From Devosia soli (GTDB lineage Bacteria > Pseudomonadota > Alphaproteobacteria > Rhizobiales > Devosiaceae), in assembly GCF_000970455.1 (NCBI RefSeq), contig NZ_LAJG01000048.1:186001-250000 (forward strand): DNA of 64,000 nt, given 5' to 3'. The translations under genes and the position numbers were made by a program. The notes below the pieces were generated by a model. That model saw only the letters and a program-made list of their open reading frames with translations, searched no databases and was not told where the DNA came from. Below are positions 24,879 through 33,613 of this stretch, piece after piece (position 1 is the stretch's first letter; each line of letters starts with the position of its first letter).

Positions 24879-26300
24879 TCAGTCTTCCAACACCCAGGTG
24901 TCCTTGGTGCCCCCGCCCTGCGAGGAGTTGACCACCAAAGACCCTTGCTTAAGCGCAACGCGGGTCAGCCCGCCGGGCGTGATCCGCACTTCGTCGCCGA
25001 CCAGCACATAAGGCCGAAGATCGACATGGCGTGGGGCGACGGTTCCATCGATATGGGTCGGGCAGGTCGAGAGCGAGAGCGTTGGCTGGACGATGTAATT
25101 GTCTGGCCGCGCCAGGATCTTCTTCTTGAATTCCTCGTGCTGCGCCTTAGTCGAAGTGGGCCCCACCATCATCCCGTAGCCCCCCGAACCATGGACCTCC
25201 TTGACGACGAGATCGCCGATATTGTCGAGCACCCAGCCGCGCTGGTCCTCGTCGGTGCAATTATAGGTCGGCACGTTGTTGAGCAGCGCCTTTTCGCCGA
25301 GATAGAATTCGATGATCTCGGGCACATAGGTGTAAACGGCCTTATCGTCGGCGATGCCGGTCCCCGGAGCATTCACCAAGGTGACATTGCCCGCGCGATA
25401 GGCGTCGAAAACGCCTGGCACACCGAGCATGGAATCGGGCCGGAAGGTCAAGGGATCGAGATAGTCGTCGTCGATCCGGCGATAGATGACATCGACCCGC
25501 TCCGGGCCGGTCGTCGTCCGCATATAGACCTTGCCGCCATCTACGAAGAGATCGTGCCCTTCGCAGAGCGCCGCACCCATCTGGTCGGCGAGGAACGAAT
25601 GTTCGAAATAGGCGGAATTGTAGATGCCCGGCGTCAGAACGGCGATGACCGGATTGCTGCCCGCTCCGGCCGGTGCCACGCTCTGTAGCGTCCGGCGCAG
25701 GTTCTCGGGATAGGTTTCGACCGGAGCAACCTTTGAGCGCTGGAAAAGGTCCGGCGCCAGCATCATCATCGCTTCGCGGTCCTCGAGCATATAGGAGACA
25801 CCAGATGGGGTCCGCAGATTGTCCTCGAGCACGTAGAATTCGTCGGGCCCGACGCGGACGATGTCGACGCCGATGATATGGGCATAAACCCCGCGCGCCG
25901 GCTCGAGCCCCATCATCTGCGGACAGAAGGCCGCATTGTTGAGGATGAGCTTTTCCGGAATGCGCCCGGCCTTTAAAATCTCCTGGCGATGGTAGACGTC
26001 ATAAAGGAAGGCATTCAGGGCCTTGACGCGCTGCTCGATCCCGCGGGAAAGCTTGCGCCATTCCTGCGCCGCGATGATGCGCGGGATGACGTCGAACGGG
26101 ATGACCTTCTCGGTCCCCTCCTCCGAGCCATAAACGGCAAAGGTGATACCGAGCTTGCGGAAGATCGCCTCCGCATCCGTCTGCATCAGCGCCAGACCCT
26201 TGTCGGGCTGTTCGGCGAGCCATTCGCTGAGGGCTCGATAAGGTTCGCGGACGCTGCCGTCCGCATTGTACATTTCGTCGAACGGCGTCGTTTCGCCCAT
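24879..26300 (-). CDS. Circularly permuted type-2 ATP-grasp protein
   Basis: 473 residues, first gene of the three-gene operon. Recognisable segments are FDEMYNADGSVREPY near the N-terminus, RGIEQRVKALNAFLYDVYH, GVDIVRVGPDEFYVLEDNLRTPSG (metal/nucleotide site), VLTPGIYNSAYFEH and a C-terminal KEVHGSGGYGMMVGP phosphate-binding region. This matches the DUF404/DUF407 family of ATP-grasp ligases, predicted to form amide bonds on a peptide. The neighbouring alpha-E and transglutaminase-like genes are its standard partners. The substrate is unknown. No EcfG promoter is seen upstream. Confidence 0.92.
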   Translation of the reverse strand: MGETTPFDEMYNADGSVREPYRALSEWLAEQPDKGLALMQTDAEAIFRKLGITFAVYGSEEGTEKVIPFDVIPRIIAAQEWRKLSRGIEQRVKALNAFLYDVYHRQEILKAGRIPEKLILNNAAFCPQMMGLEPARGVYAHIIGVDIVRVGPDEFYVLEDNLRTPSGVSYMLEDREAMMMLAPDLFQRSKVAPVETYPENLRRTLQSVAPAGAGSNPVIAVLTPGIYNSAYFEHSFLADQMGAALCEGHDLFVDGGKVYMRTTTGPERVDVIYRRIDDDYLDPLTFRPDSMLGVPGVFDAYRAGNVTLVNAPGTGIADDKAVYTYVPEIIEFYLGEKALLNNVPTYNCTDEDQRGWVLDNIGDLVVKEVHGSGGYGMMVGPTSTKAQHEEFKKKILARPDNYIVQPTLSLSTCPTHIDGTVAPRHVDLRPYVLVGDEVRITPGGLTRVALKQGSLVVNSSQGGGTKDTWVLED

Positions 26301-26525
26301 TATACTTCGCTAATTTGATACGGCGTTCCCATCGCAAAAACTATTGCTACACGATTGTCGCGTGCCGTCCAGACAGTCATCGGCAAGACATGCCGCTTTT
26401 TGGTGCAGGACTGGCTTGCGCAAATGGCGGGCAAGATGCTCTGATGCGCGCGGCCGAATTATCCGCCTCCCGCCTTGCCTCTCGTGGCCGAGCCGCTAGT
26501 GTCTCGCGCAGAGAGGATAATTTTC

Positions 26526-27455
26526 ATGACCATCGAGATTCTGCAGACCGGCCCTTTGCTCGCCTCTTGCGAGAAGGCGCTGGCCGAACGCTACACCGTC
26601 CACAAGCTCCATGAAGTGTCCGACAAGGACGCCTGGCTCAAGGAAAACGGCGCCCGCATCCGCGCGCATGCCGGCTCGGGCGTCCAGAAGCCGCTGATGG
26701 ACCAGCTGCCCAATCTCGAAATCATCGCCAGTTTCGGCGTCGGCTACGACAATATCGACACCGCCGCCGCCAAAGCGAAGAATATCCGCGTCACCAATAC
26801 GCCCGACGTTCTTAACGACGCCGTCGCCGAATTGACCATTGGCCTCATGATCGCGCTCGCCCGCCGCATTCCGCAGGGCGACCAGTTCGTGCGCACCGGC
26901 AAATGGCCAAACGGCAATTTCGGCCTCTTTTCCGAACTCACCGGCAAGACGGTCGGCATTCTCGGCCTCGGCCGCATCGGCAAGGAAATCGCCATCCGGG
27001 CCCAGGCGATGAAGATGCGCGTCGTCTATTATGGCCGCAAGCAGCAGGGCGGCGTGCCGCATATCTATTACGACAACCTCGAAGAGATGGCGCGCGACAG
27101 CGATTGGCTCGTGATCATCGCGCCGGGCGGCAAGAACACCGAAGGCATAGTCTCGCGAAAGGTGCTGGAAGCGCTCGGCCCCAAGGGCATGCTGGTCAAC
27201 GTTGCTCGCGGCACGCTCGTCGACGAGCCGGCCATGGTGGACCTTCTACAAAATGGCGGCCTCGGCGGCGCAGCCCTCGACGTCTTTGTCGATGAGCCAA
27301 AAGTGCCCGAGGCCCTCTTCGGTCTCGACAATGTCGTTCTCTCCCCACACCAGGGCAGCGCCACCAACCAGACCCGCGACGCCATGGGCGCGCTCCTTGT
27401 CGCCAATCTCGATCGGCATTTTGCCGGTGAGCCGCTGATTTCGGCAGTTGTCTGA
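26526..27455 (+). CDS. D-2-hydroxyacid dehydrogenase (glyoxylate/hydroxypyruvate reductase type)
   Basis: 309 residues from the ATG with a GAGAGGA site. The NAD(P)-binding motif GLGRIG lies near residue 148, the substrate loop Arg in NVARGTLVDE, the catalytic Glu in DEPKVPEAL and the catalytic His in SPHQGSAT near 285. GVGYDNID near 75 matches the hydroxypyruvate/glyoxylate reductase group. It reduces a 2-oxoacid such as glyoxylate or hydroxypyruvate with NAD(P)H. The stop overlaps the next start as TGATG, so the two are co-expressed. Confidence 0.9.
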   Translation: MTIEILQTGPLLASCEKALAERYTVHKLHEVSDKDAWLKENGARIRAHAGSGVQKPLMDQLPNLEIIASFGVGYDNIDTAAAKAKNIRVTNTPDVLNDAVAELTIGLMIALARRIPQGDQFVRTGKWPNGNFGLFSELTGKTVGILGLGRIGKEIAIRAQAMKMRVVYYGRKQQGGVPHIYYDNLEEMARDSDWLVIIAPGGKNTEGIVSRKVLEALGPKGMLVNVARGTLVDEPAMVDLLQNGGLGGAALDVFVDEPKVPEALFGLDNVVLSPHQGSATNQTRDAMGALLVANLDRHFAGEPLISAVV

Positions 27456-27766
27456 TGGCAGACGACAAAATGGTGCGCGTGGCCGAGATCGAGGTCGATC
27501 CGGCGCAGCTCGACGCTTATCTCGCGTTTCTGACCGAGGAAATCGCCGCCTCGGTCGAGCGCGAGCCTGGCGTGCTCATGCTCCATGCGGTCGCGGACAA
27601 AGCCGCGCCGCAGAGCATCCGCATCCTCGAAGTCTATGCCTCGCGCGCGGCCTATGAGGCCCATATCGAAACGCCGCATTTCCGCAAGTACAAGGAGGGA
27701 ACGGCGGACATGGTCACCGCGCTTCGCCTCGTGGATATGGACCCGATCATTCTCGCGGCTCGATAA
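27455..27766 (+). CDS. Antibiotic-biosynthesis-monooxygenase (ABM) fold protein
   Basis: 103 residues. The ferredoxin-like ABM/YgiN pattern is visible: an N-terminal strand MVRVAEIEVDP, a helix with LDAYLAFLTEEIAASVEREPGV split by the central strand MLHAV, then EVYASRAAYEAHIETPHF and a C-terminal strand pair. Relatives are putative quinol monooxygenases or small dimeric heme- or cofactor-free enzymes. It is coupled to the dehydrogenase upstream, which suggests a linked step on a small oxidised metabolite; the substrate is not evident. Confidence 0.85.
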   Translation: MADDKMVRVAEIEVDPAQLDAYLAFLTEEIAASVEREPGVLMLHAVADKAAPQSIRILEVYASRAAYEAHIETPHFRKYKEGTADMVTALRLVDMDPIILAAR

Positions 27767-27772
27767 TCCGTC

Positions 27773-28231
27773 CTAGAGAACGGCTACATAGATGCCGTGC
27801 ATCTTCCCGCCAACCTCGACATTCTCAGCCAGCCGCCACCCAGCCCGCTCAAACAGTTCCCGCGCCTCCGCCGTCAGCGCATGGAGCCGTGAAAAGCCGA
27901 GCCGCTTGGCCTCGACCCTAGCGCGCTCAAGCAGGGCCAAACCGACGCCGTGCCGCCGAAGCGCCGGATCGACCAAAAGACCGCCGAGCCATGGTGATCG
28001 CTCGGTCAGCGCGCCCGAGGTGGCAGTTAGCGCGCAGGTCCCCGCCACTTGCCCGTCGGCAAAGGCGACAATGCCAAGGGGCAAGCGGTTGCGCTCAAGC
28101 CGTTCCGCGAGATCAGCCCGCGCCGAAGCCCCGCGGGGATTGTACCAATCGGCCCACTCGCTCTCGTAAAGATCAACCAGGGCGCTCATCGCCTCGTCAT
28201 GGTCGATCAGCAATCCGGTGGTGATGTTCAT
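27773..28231 (-). CDS. GNAT-family N-acetyltransferase
   Basis: 152 residues from the ATG with a GGAGG site. The GNAT core is clear: strand and loop IVAFADGQVAGTCAL, then LGGLLVDPALRRHGVGLALLE with the acetyl-CoA pyrophosphate loop R-R-H-G-V-G near residue 100, and the C-terminal LFERAGWRLAE. The acceptor cannot be told. It is convergent with the ABM gene (stops 6 bases apart) and divergent from the alpha-glucosidase. Confidence 0.88.
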   Translation of the reverse strand: MNITTGLLIDHDEAMSALVDLYESEWADWYNPRGASARADLAERLERNRLPLGIVAFADGQVAGTCALTATSGALTERSPWLGGLLVDPALRRHGVGLALLERARVEAKRLGFSRLHALTAEARELFERAGWRLAENVEVGGKMHGIYVAVL

Positions 28232-28643
28232 TGCTTCGGCCTCCGACTTATTCACCTTATCCCCGCGCATCCGAACCGCTTTATGCTTTCCCTCCAACCT
28301 CGCACGGACGGTCTGCAGACGACAGTAGCGAGGAGGCCCCGGCGCTGGATCGTCTCCGGTGCCCGTTCGGGACTGGCCGCCTTGCGACGAGCGATCAAAA
28401 GGGCGCTGTGAGTCCTGTCCGAAAAAATGGCATCCCGGAGCGGCCTCCGCTTCATCTATCAACAAATCTCAGAAGCGAATGCCGCTCCGGGATCCGTCCA
28501 CCCTAAATCCGGGAGCGTTGGCGCTGCCCGGCAAAAAAGCATGGCCCAGTTGCACCGTCCTGCCACATACGGCCATTAACAGCACCTGCCGAACCCGCTA
28601 GCCTTCGGGTGATTTGGCCTTGGGCCGACATGGAGCTTTGACA
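28232..28643. other. Intergenic region between divergent GNAT and alpha-glucosidase genes
   Basis: 412 bases with no convincing gene. It contains the long imperfect hairpin at 28432-28493, described separately. Both flanking genes start here, so it must hold their promoters; no clear sugar-regulator operator was recognised. Confidence 0.5.
28432..28493. repeat. 62-bp inverted repeat (hairpin element)
   Basis: A 13-bp perfect arm (28432-28444 with 28481-28493), a 3-base internal loop, then a further 6-bp perfect arm (28448-28453 with 28472-28477) and an 18-base apical loop. No T run follows on either strand. Neither flanking gene reads into it from its 3' end, so it is not an ordinary terminator. 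Confidence 0.75.
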
Positions 28644-30278
28644 ATGACGGAATGGTGGCGCGGCGGAGTAATCTATCAGGTCTATCCGCGTTCGTTTCAG
28701 GACAGCAATGGCGATGGCATCGGCGACTTGCCCGGCATCATCGACCGGCTCGACCATATCGCCAGCCTTGGCGTCGATTGCATCTGGCTCTCGCCGATCA
28801 ATTCCTCGCCCCAGGCTGATATGGGTTATGACGTGTCGGACTATATGCAGGTCGATCCCTTGTTCGGCTCCCTGCAGGATTTTGACGTCCTGATTGATCG
28901 CGCCCATGCCCTTGGCATCAAGGTCATCATGGACCAGGTCGTCAGCCACACTTCGGACCAGCACCCGTGGTTCCGCGAATCCTGCTTTTCAAAGGATAAT
29001 GCCCGCGCCGACTGGTATGTCTGGGCCGATGCCAATCCCGATGGCACCCCGCCCAACAACTGGCTCTCGGTCTTCGGTGGCTCGGCCTGGGAATGGCATA
29101 CGGCGCGCAAGCAATATTACCTGCACAACTTCCTCACCTCCCAGCCCGACCTCAACTACCACAATCCCAAGGTGCAGGACGCCGTGCTCGACGTCATGCG
29201 CTTCTGGCTCGATCGCGGCCTCGATGGCTTCCGTCTCGACACGGTCAATTACTATTTCCACGATGCGCAATTGCGCTCAAACCCGCCGCTCAAATCGCTC
29301 AATGGCAAGCCGGCGGTGAATCCCTACGACATGCAGAGCCACCAATATTCCAAGAGCCAGCCGGAAAACGTCGCCTGGCTCAAGCGCGTGCGCGATCTGC
29401 TCAACGACTATCCCAATGCGACCACGGTTGGCGAAGTGGGCGACGACGAGCGCGGCCTCGAACTAATGCGGCAATATACGTCCGGCAGCGACCTGCTGCA
29501 CATGTGTTATTCGTTCGATTTCCTCGGCGTAAAATTCAGCGCCGCCCATTTCCGCTCCAAGATCGAGGCCTTCTTTGCCGATAACAGCACCGGCTGGCCC
29601 TGCTGGAGCTTTTCCAACCACGACGTCATTCGCCACATGACCCGTTGGGCGCCACACAGCGTGTCGCCGGCAGACCTTTCGCGCCAGGCCGTGGCGCTGA
29701 TCATGACACTCAAAGGCTCGGTTGGACTCTATCAGGGCGAAGAGCTTGGCCTCCAGGAAGCCGATATTCTTTATGAGGAGCTGACCGACCCGCGCGGCAT
29801 CCGCTTCTGGCCCGAGGACAAGGGCCGCGATGGCTGCCGCACGCCGATGCCCTGGCAGCATGCCATGAACCATGCTGGCTTTACGACGGGCACACCATGG
29901 CTGCCCGTCAAACACGCGGCCGCAGCGCTCAGTGTCGAAACACAGAATGCCGACCCCAATTCGACGCTGCAATTTTATCGTGAGATTATCGCCTGGCGCA
30001 AAGGCCAGCCGGCGCTGCTCACCGGTACGATCGAGTTTTTCGAGACCGATGAACCCGTCCTCGCCTATCGCCGCTCTGCCGGCAACAAGGACATCATCTG
30101 CGTATTCAATCTCTCGGCCGAAGAGCGGGGTGTCACCATGGCTGGTACAGCGGTTGAACTCGAGGCGGTGAGCCACAATGCCGTGCTAGATGGCAAGGCA
30201 CTGACGCTCGGGCCGAATGGTTATGCGCTGGTCGAAGCCCCGGCTGGTGAGGGCAAGGTGAGTTACAAGGCAGGTTGA
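28644..30278 (+). CDS. GH13 alpha-glucosidase (oligo-1,6-glucosidase type)
   Basis: 544 residues starting MTEWWRGGVIYQVYPRSF after a GGAG site. GH13 regions are in order: DQVVSHTSDQH (region I), GFRLDTVNYY with the nucleophile Asp near 202, VGEVGDDE with the acid/base Glu near 262, and FSNHD with the third carboxylate near 330. QYHNPKVQD-like YHNPKVQDAV and QGEELGL are typical of alpha-glucosidases acting on short alpha-glucosides such as maltose or isomaltose. No signal peptide is seen, so it is cytoplasmic and needs an importer; none is adjacent. It is monocistronic and ends at an inverted repeat shared with the convergent P-type ATPase gene. Confidence 0.93.
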   Translation: MTEWWRGGVIYQVYPRSFQDSNGDGIGDLPGIIDRLDHIASLGVDCIWLSPINSSPQADMGYDVSDYMQVDPLFGSLQDFDVLIDRAHALGIKVIMDQVVSHTSDQHPWFRESCFSKDNARADWYVWADANPDGTPPNNWLSVFGGSAWEWHTARKQYYLHNFLTSQPDLNYHNPKVQDAVLDVMRFWLDRGLDGFRLDTVNYYFHDAQLRSNPPLKSLNGKPAVNPYDMQSHQYSKSQPENVAWLKRVRDLLNDYPNATTVGEVGDDERGLELMRQYTSGSDLLHMCYSFDFLGVKFSAAHFRSKIEAFFADNSTGWPCWSFSNHDVIRHMTRWAPHSVSPADLSRQAVALIMTLKGSVGLYQGEELGLQEADILYEELTDPRGIRFWPEDKGRDGCRTPMPWQHAMNHAGFTTGTPWLPVKHAAAALSVETQNADPNSTLQFYREIIAWRKGQPALLTGTIEFFETDEPVLAYRRSAGNKDIICVFNLSAEERGVTMAGTAVELEAVSHNAVLDGKALTLGPNGYALVEAPAGEGKVSYKAG

Positions 30279-30279
30279 G

Positions 30280-30392
30280 CACCCCCTCCTAGCCTCCCCC
30301 TGATAGGGGGAGGAACGTATCGAGTTAGGCTTGATAGCTGTAAGCCACCGGCAGATCCCTCCCCCTACTAGGGGGAGGCTAGGTGGGGTTCG
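30280..30392. repeat. Inverted pair of CCTCCCCC/GGGGGAGG palindromic repeats (family B), likely convergent terminator
   Basis: Two copies of a palindromic unit (around 30280-30314 and 30355-30392) face each other; each unit folds on itself (CCTCCCCC...GGGGGAGG). The pair fills the gap between two convergent genes. A third copy of the same family is at 60326-60359. Confidence 0.75.
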
Positions 30393-30393
30393 G

Positions 30394-32625
30394 TTAAACC
30401 CGCTCCCCCTTCCAAGCCAGTAATCGCAGCGCATTCGCCGTCACCAGCAGCGTTGCCCCGGTATCCGCCAGGATCGCCGGCCACAGGCCGGTAACGCCGA
30501 TAATCGTCGTCACCAGAAACACCGCCTTCAGCCCCAAGGCGATGGTGATGTTCTGGCCGATATTGGCCATGGTCGCCCGCGAAATCCGGATCAGGTTAGC
30601 GACGTCGATCACCCGACCGTGCAGCACCGCCGCATCGGCCGTTTCGAGCGCCACATCGGTCCCGCCGCCCATGGCGATGCCGATATCGGCCGCCGCCAGC
30701 GCCGGCGCGTCGTTGATGCCATCGCCGACCTTGGCAACAATCCTCCCATCGGCCTTCAGCCCGACAACGATGCGCTGCTTATCCTCGGGCAGCAGTTCGG
30801 CCCTAACATCGATGCCAAGATCAGCCCCGATAGCCCGAGCGGTACGCGCATTGTCACCAGTCAGCATGACCACATCGGCACCCAATGCCTTGAGCGCAGC
30901 AAGCCCTGCCCGTGCATCGTCCCTCGGTTCGTCACGCATGGCGATGAGGCCGGCAAGTTCTCGACCTGCAACGAGAACGGAGACTGTCTTGCCCTCGTCA
31001 TTGAGCTGGCCGATCCGCGCCTCGAACTCGTCGCTCAGCGATGCGCGTTCGGCGGCAGCCTTGGGTGAACCGAGGAAGAGTTCGACACCATCGAGCGTGC
31101 CGATGACACCCCGGCCGCCGAGCGCTGCGGCCTTGGTGGCCGCGACCGGCGCGACCCCCGCCGACGTCGCTTCGGCAAGGATCGCCGTGGCGAGCGGATG
31201 GCTCGAGCCTACTTCCAGCGCGGCCGCAAGCCGCAACACCTCGACCTCCGAACGCCGCACCGCAAGGATATCCGTCACCTGTGCCCGGCCTGCCGTCAGC
31301 GTGCCGGTCTTATCGAGCGCGACAGTGTTGATCTTGCCCAGTTGTTCGAGCACCACGCCGCCCTTCATCAGCAGGCCCTGCCGCGCCCCGGCCGAAAGCG
31401 CGGCCGCAATGGCAGCAGGGGTCGAGATAACAAGAGCACAGGGGCATCCGATCAGGAGAATGGCGAGGCCCTTGTAGATCCACTCGTCCCAGGACGCTCC
31501 GGTCAGGAGCGGCGGCAGAACGGCGACCAGCGCGCCGGCAACGAGCACACCCGGCGTGTAATAGCGGGAGAACCGGTCGATGAACCGCTCGGTCGGGGCT
31601 TTCGATTCCTGTGCTTCTTCGACCAGCGAGACGATGCGCGCAATGGTGTTGTCCGCTGCCGCCGCGGTGACCTTGACGCGCAGCGCTCCGTCTTGGTTGA
31701 CCGTGCCGGCAAAGACCTGGTCCTCCGGCCCCTTGTGCCGGGGCACGCTCTCGCCCGTGACCGGCGCTTCGTCGACGGCACCTTCACCCGACATCACCAC
31801 GCCATCGGCAGGGATCCGATCGCCGGGCCGGACGAGCACAACATCGCCGACGCTGAGCTCGGCTGCATCCACTTCACTCACGCGGCCATCGACTTCGCGC
31901 TGCGCCCGGCGCGGCACCAGATCGGCCAGCGCCTTGATGCTGGCGCGCGCCCGGCCCGTGGCGATGCCCTCCAAAAGTTCGCCGACTAGAAAGAGAAGAA
32001 CGACGATCGCCGCCTCTTCCGCCGCATCGATGAACACGGCGCCGACGGCCGCAACCGTCATCAGCGTTTCGATGGAAAACGGGCTGCCATTGATCGCGCC
32101 CTGGAAGGCGCGGCGGGCGATCGGGATCAGGCCGACCAGCATGGCAAGAATGAAAAGCGGCGTATGCCAACCCGGCATGAAAAGTTCGAGCGCAAAGGCC
32201 GCAATAACGGCCAACGCGCTCAACAGCGTCAACCGCGCCTTGCCCGTCTGCCACCAGGGCCCTGTCTCGGCCCCATGGTCATGACCATGCATGCCAGCCA
32301 ATGCGTCTGGAGCTTTGTCGCCGTGGCCGTGGCCGTGTGCATGACCATGATCATGATCATGATCGTCCGCATGGTCATGTTTGGGCAACGCAGCCTGCCG
32401 GCCGGGCGACAGCGGCGAAACACGATAGCCGAGATCGGTGACCTTCTTCTCCACCTGCCCGAGATCGGCCCCCCGATGACCCACCGTCATGGTCCCCGCC
32501 ACGACGGAGACGGAAACGTCCTCGACGCCCGGAAGGCGACGCACGGCGGTGTCGATCTTGCTGGCGCAGCTCGCGCAATCCATGCCCTCGACGCGGAAGC
32601 GTGTGGTCGTTTCCTCTCCGCTCAT
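30394..32625 (-). CDS. Zn/Cd/Pb-type P1B ATPase (ZntA/CadA family)
   Basis: 743 residues. An N-terminal heavy-metal-associated domain has GMDCASC, followed by a His/Asp-rich linker near residues 85-130 (for example DHDHDHGHAHGHGHG). Eight membrane segments include the ion-binding GCPCALV. Phosphorylation occurs at DKTGT, the nucleotide-domain marker is SSHPLA, and the hinge is GDGINDAPA. CPC plus a divergent MerR regulator fits export of Zn, Cd or Pb. The ATG at 32625 has a GGAG site; longer readings enter the operator region. Expression should be controlled by the MerR-type regulator at 32694 through the palindrome at 32665-32681. Confidence 0.93.
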   Translation of the reverse strand: MSGEETTTRFRVEGMDCASCASKIDTAVRRLPGVEDVSVSVVAGTMTVGHRGADLGQVEKKVTDLGYRVSPLSPGRQAALPKHDHADDHDHDHGHAHGHGHGDKAPDALAGMHGHDHGAETGPWWQTGKARLTLLSALAVIAAFALELFMPGWHTPLFILAMLVGLIPIARRAFQGAINGSPFSIETLMTVAAVGAVFIDAAEEAAIVVLLFLVGELLEGIATGRARASIKALADLVPRRAQREVDGRVSEVDAAELSVGDVVLVRPGDRIPADGVVMSGEGAVDEAPVTGESVPRHKGPEDQVFAGTVNQDGALRVKVTAAAADNTIARIVSLVEEAQESKAPTERFIDRFSRYYTPGVLVAGALVAVLPPLLTGASWDEWIYKGLAILLIGCPCALVISTPAAIAAALSAGARQGLLMKGGVVLEQLGKINTVALDKTGTLTAGRAQVTDILAVRRSEVEVLRLAAALEVGSSHPLATAILAEATSAGVAPVAATKAAALGGRGVIGTLDGVELFLGSPKAAAERASLSDEFEARIGQLNDEGKTVSVLVAGRELAGLIAMRDEPRDDARAGLAALKALGADVVMLTGDNARTARAIGADLGIDVRAELLPEDKQRIVVGLKADGRIVAKVGDGINDAPALAAADIGIAMGGGTDVALETADAAVLHGRVIDVANLIRISRATMANIGQNITIALGLKAVFLVTTIIGVTGLWPAILADTGATLLVTANALRLLAWKGERV

Positions 32626-32664
32626 TTCACCGGCTCCTTGCAAATCATGGAAACCGGCGTACAT

Positions 32665-32681
32665 CCTCTAGTGACTAGAGG
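32665..32681. promoter_or_regulatory. MerR-type operator between the P-type ATPase and its regulator
   Basis: CCTCTAGT-G-ACTAGAGG is a perfect 8-bp inverted repeat around one base, in the 68-base gap between divergent starts. It resembles CadR/ZntR-type operators. On the minus strand a TTGCTC overlaps its edge and lies 19 bases from TACGCC, which fits the long spacer of MerR-activated promoters. Confidence 0.8.
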
Positions 32682-32693
32682 AGCAAGCGGAAA

Positions 32694-33134
32694 ATGAGCC
32701 AGGGCATCACAATCGGAAACGTGTCGCAGGCAAGCGGGGTCAAGGTGCCGACAATCCGCTATTACGAGCAGATCGGCCTTCTCCCCTCCCCGCCGCGCAC
32801 CGAGGGCAATCGGCGCAGCTATGACGAGCGCGATCTCGAACGCCTGACCTTTATCCGCCATTCACGCGAACTCGGCTTCGAGATCGACGAAATCCGCACG
32901 CTGTTGTCACTGCAGGATAGGCCAGACGTATCTTGCGAAGATGCCGATGCCATCGCCAGCCGCCACCTCGCCGACGTCAAGCAAAAGATCGCCAGCCTGA
33001 CGGCATTGCAACACGAGCTCGAGCGCATGGTCGAGGGCTGCTCACATGGACGGGTGGAGGACTGCAAGGTCATCGACATCCTGGCCGACCACGGCAAATG
33101 CCGATTTCACGCCGACCACGTCCCGCACCTCTGA
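32694..33134 (+). CDS. MerR-family metal-responsive regulator (ZntR/CadR-like)
   Basis: 146 residues. The N-terminal winged helix has IGNVSQASGVKVPTIRYYE and GLLPSPPRTEGNRRSY, and a dimerisation helix spans about 80-115. C81, C116 and C124, with C136 and several His in the tail, match the metal ligands of the Zn/Cd/Pb-sensing branch rather than the Cu-sensing CueR type. It should activate the divergent ATPase gene when Zn, Cd or Pb is in excess and bind the palindrome between them. Confidence 0.93.
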   Translation: MSQGITIGNVSQASGVKVPTIRYYEQIGLLPSPPRTEGNRRSYDERDLERLTFIRHSRELGFEIDEIRTLLSLQDRPDVSCEDADAIASRHLADVKQKIASLTALQHELERMVEGCSHGRVEDCKVIDILADHGKCRFHADHVPHL

Positions 33135-33211
33135 TATGTGGGGCGCAAGGCTCTTGCTTCAAGCCCACCATCATCCACTACAACGGCGCTCCCCATTCCA
33201 AGGAGCCTTGG

Positions 33212-33598
33212 ATGATCTACTATCACGGCACGCGGGCCGACCTCAAAACCGGCGACCTGCTTACCGCTGGTTTCACCTCCAATTTCGGCAAGCGCAATCG
33301 CGCCTCGTGGATCTATTTTGCGGCGACGCTGGAAGCGGCAATCTGGGGCGCTGAACTGGCTGAGGGCGAAGGCCGGCAGCGCATATACCTCGTCGAACCC
33401 ACCGGCGATTTCATCGACGACCCTAACCTCACCGACAAGAAGTTTCCCTGCAATCCGACGAAATCCTATCGCAGCCAGCAGCCCCTGCGGATCCTTGGGG
33501 AAGTCGAGGGCTGGGTCGGCCATCCGCCGGAGCAGTTGCAGAAAATGAAGGATAGCGTCGAGCGTGCCCGGCGTCTCGGGATAGAAGCGATCGACTAG
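33212..33598 (+). CDS. arr: NAD+-rifampin ADP-ribosyltransferase (Arr)
   Basis: 128 residues with an AGGAG site. The Arr pattern is present almost end to end: YYHGTRADLKTGDLL, IYFAATLEAAIWGAELA, RIYLVEPTGDFIDDPNLTDKKFP, NPTKSYRSQQPLRI and GEVEGWVGHP. His and Tyr of the NAD pocket and the Asp in DDPNLT, known to be important in Arr, are retained. The family ADP-ribosylates rifamycins and gives rifampicin resistance in several bacteria; chromosomal copies are often silent. It lacks the usual 15-residue N-terminal extension before YYHGT, so it is near the short end of the family but not broken. Confidence 0.9.
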   Translation: MIYYHGTRADLKTGDLLTAGFTSNFGKRNRASWIYFAATLEAAIWGAELAEGEGRQRIYLVEPTGDFIDDPNLTDKKFPCNPTKSYRSQQPLRILGEVEGWVGHPPEQLQKMKDSVERARRLGIEAID

Positions 33599-33613
33599 GC
33601 CGAATGGCGGGCT

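Noticed and set aside
30280-30392. CRISPR-like repeats
   Set aside because: Only two units, inverted relative to each other and self-palindromic, with no constant spacer; they match a third copy elsewhere as a dispersed intergenic repeat.
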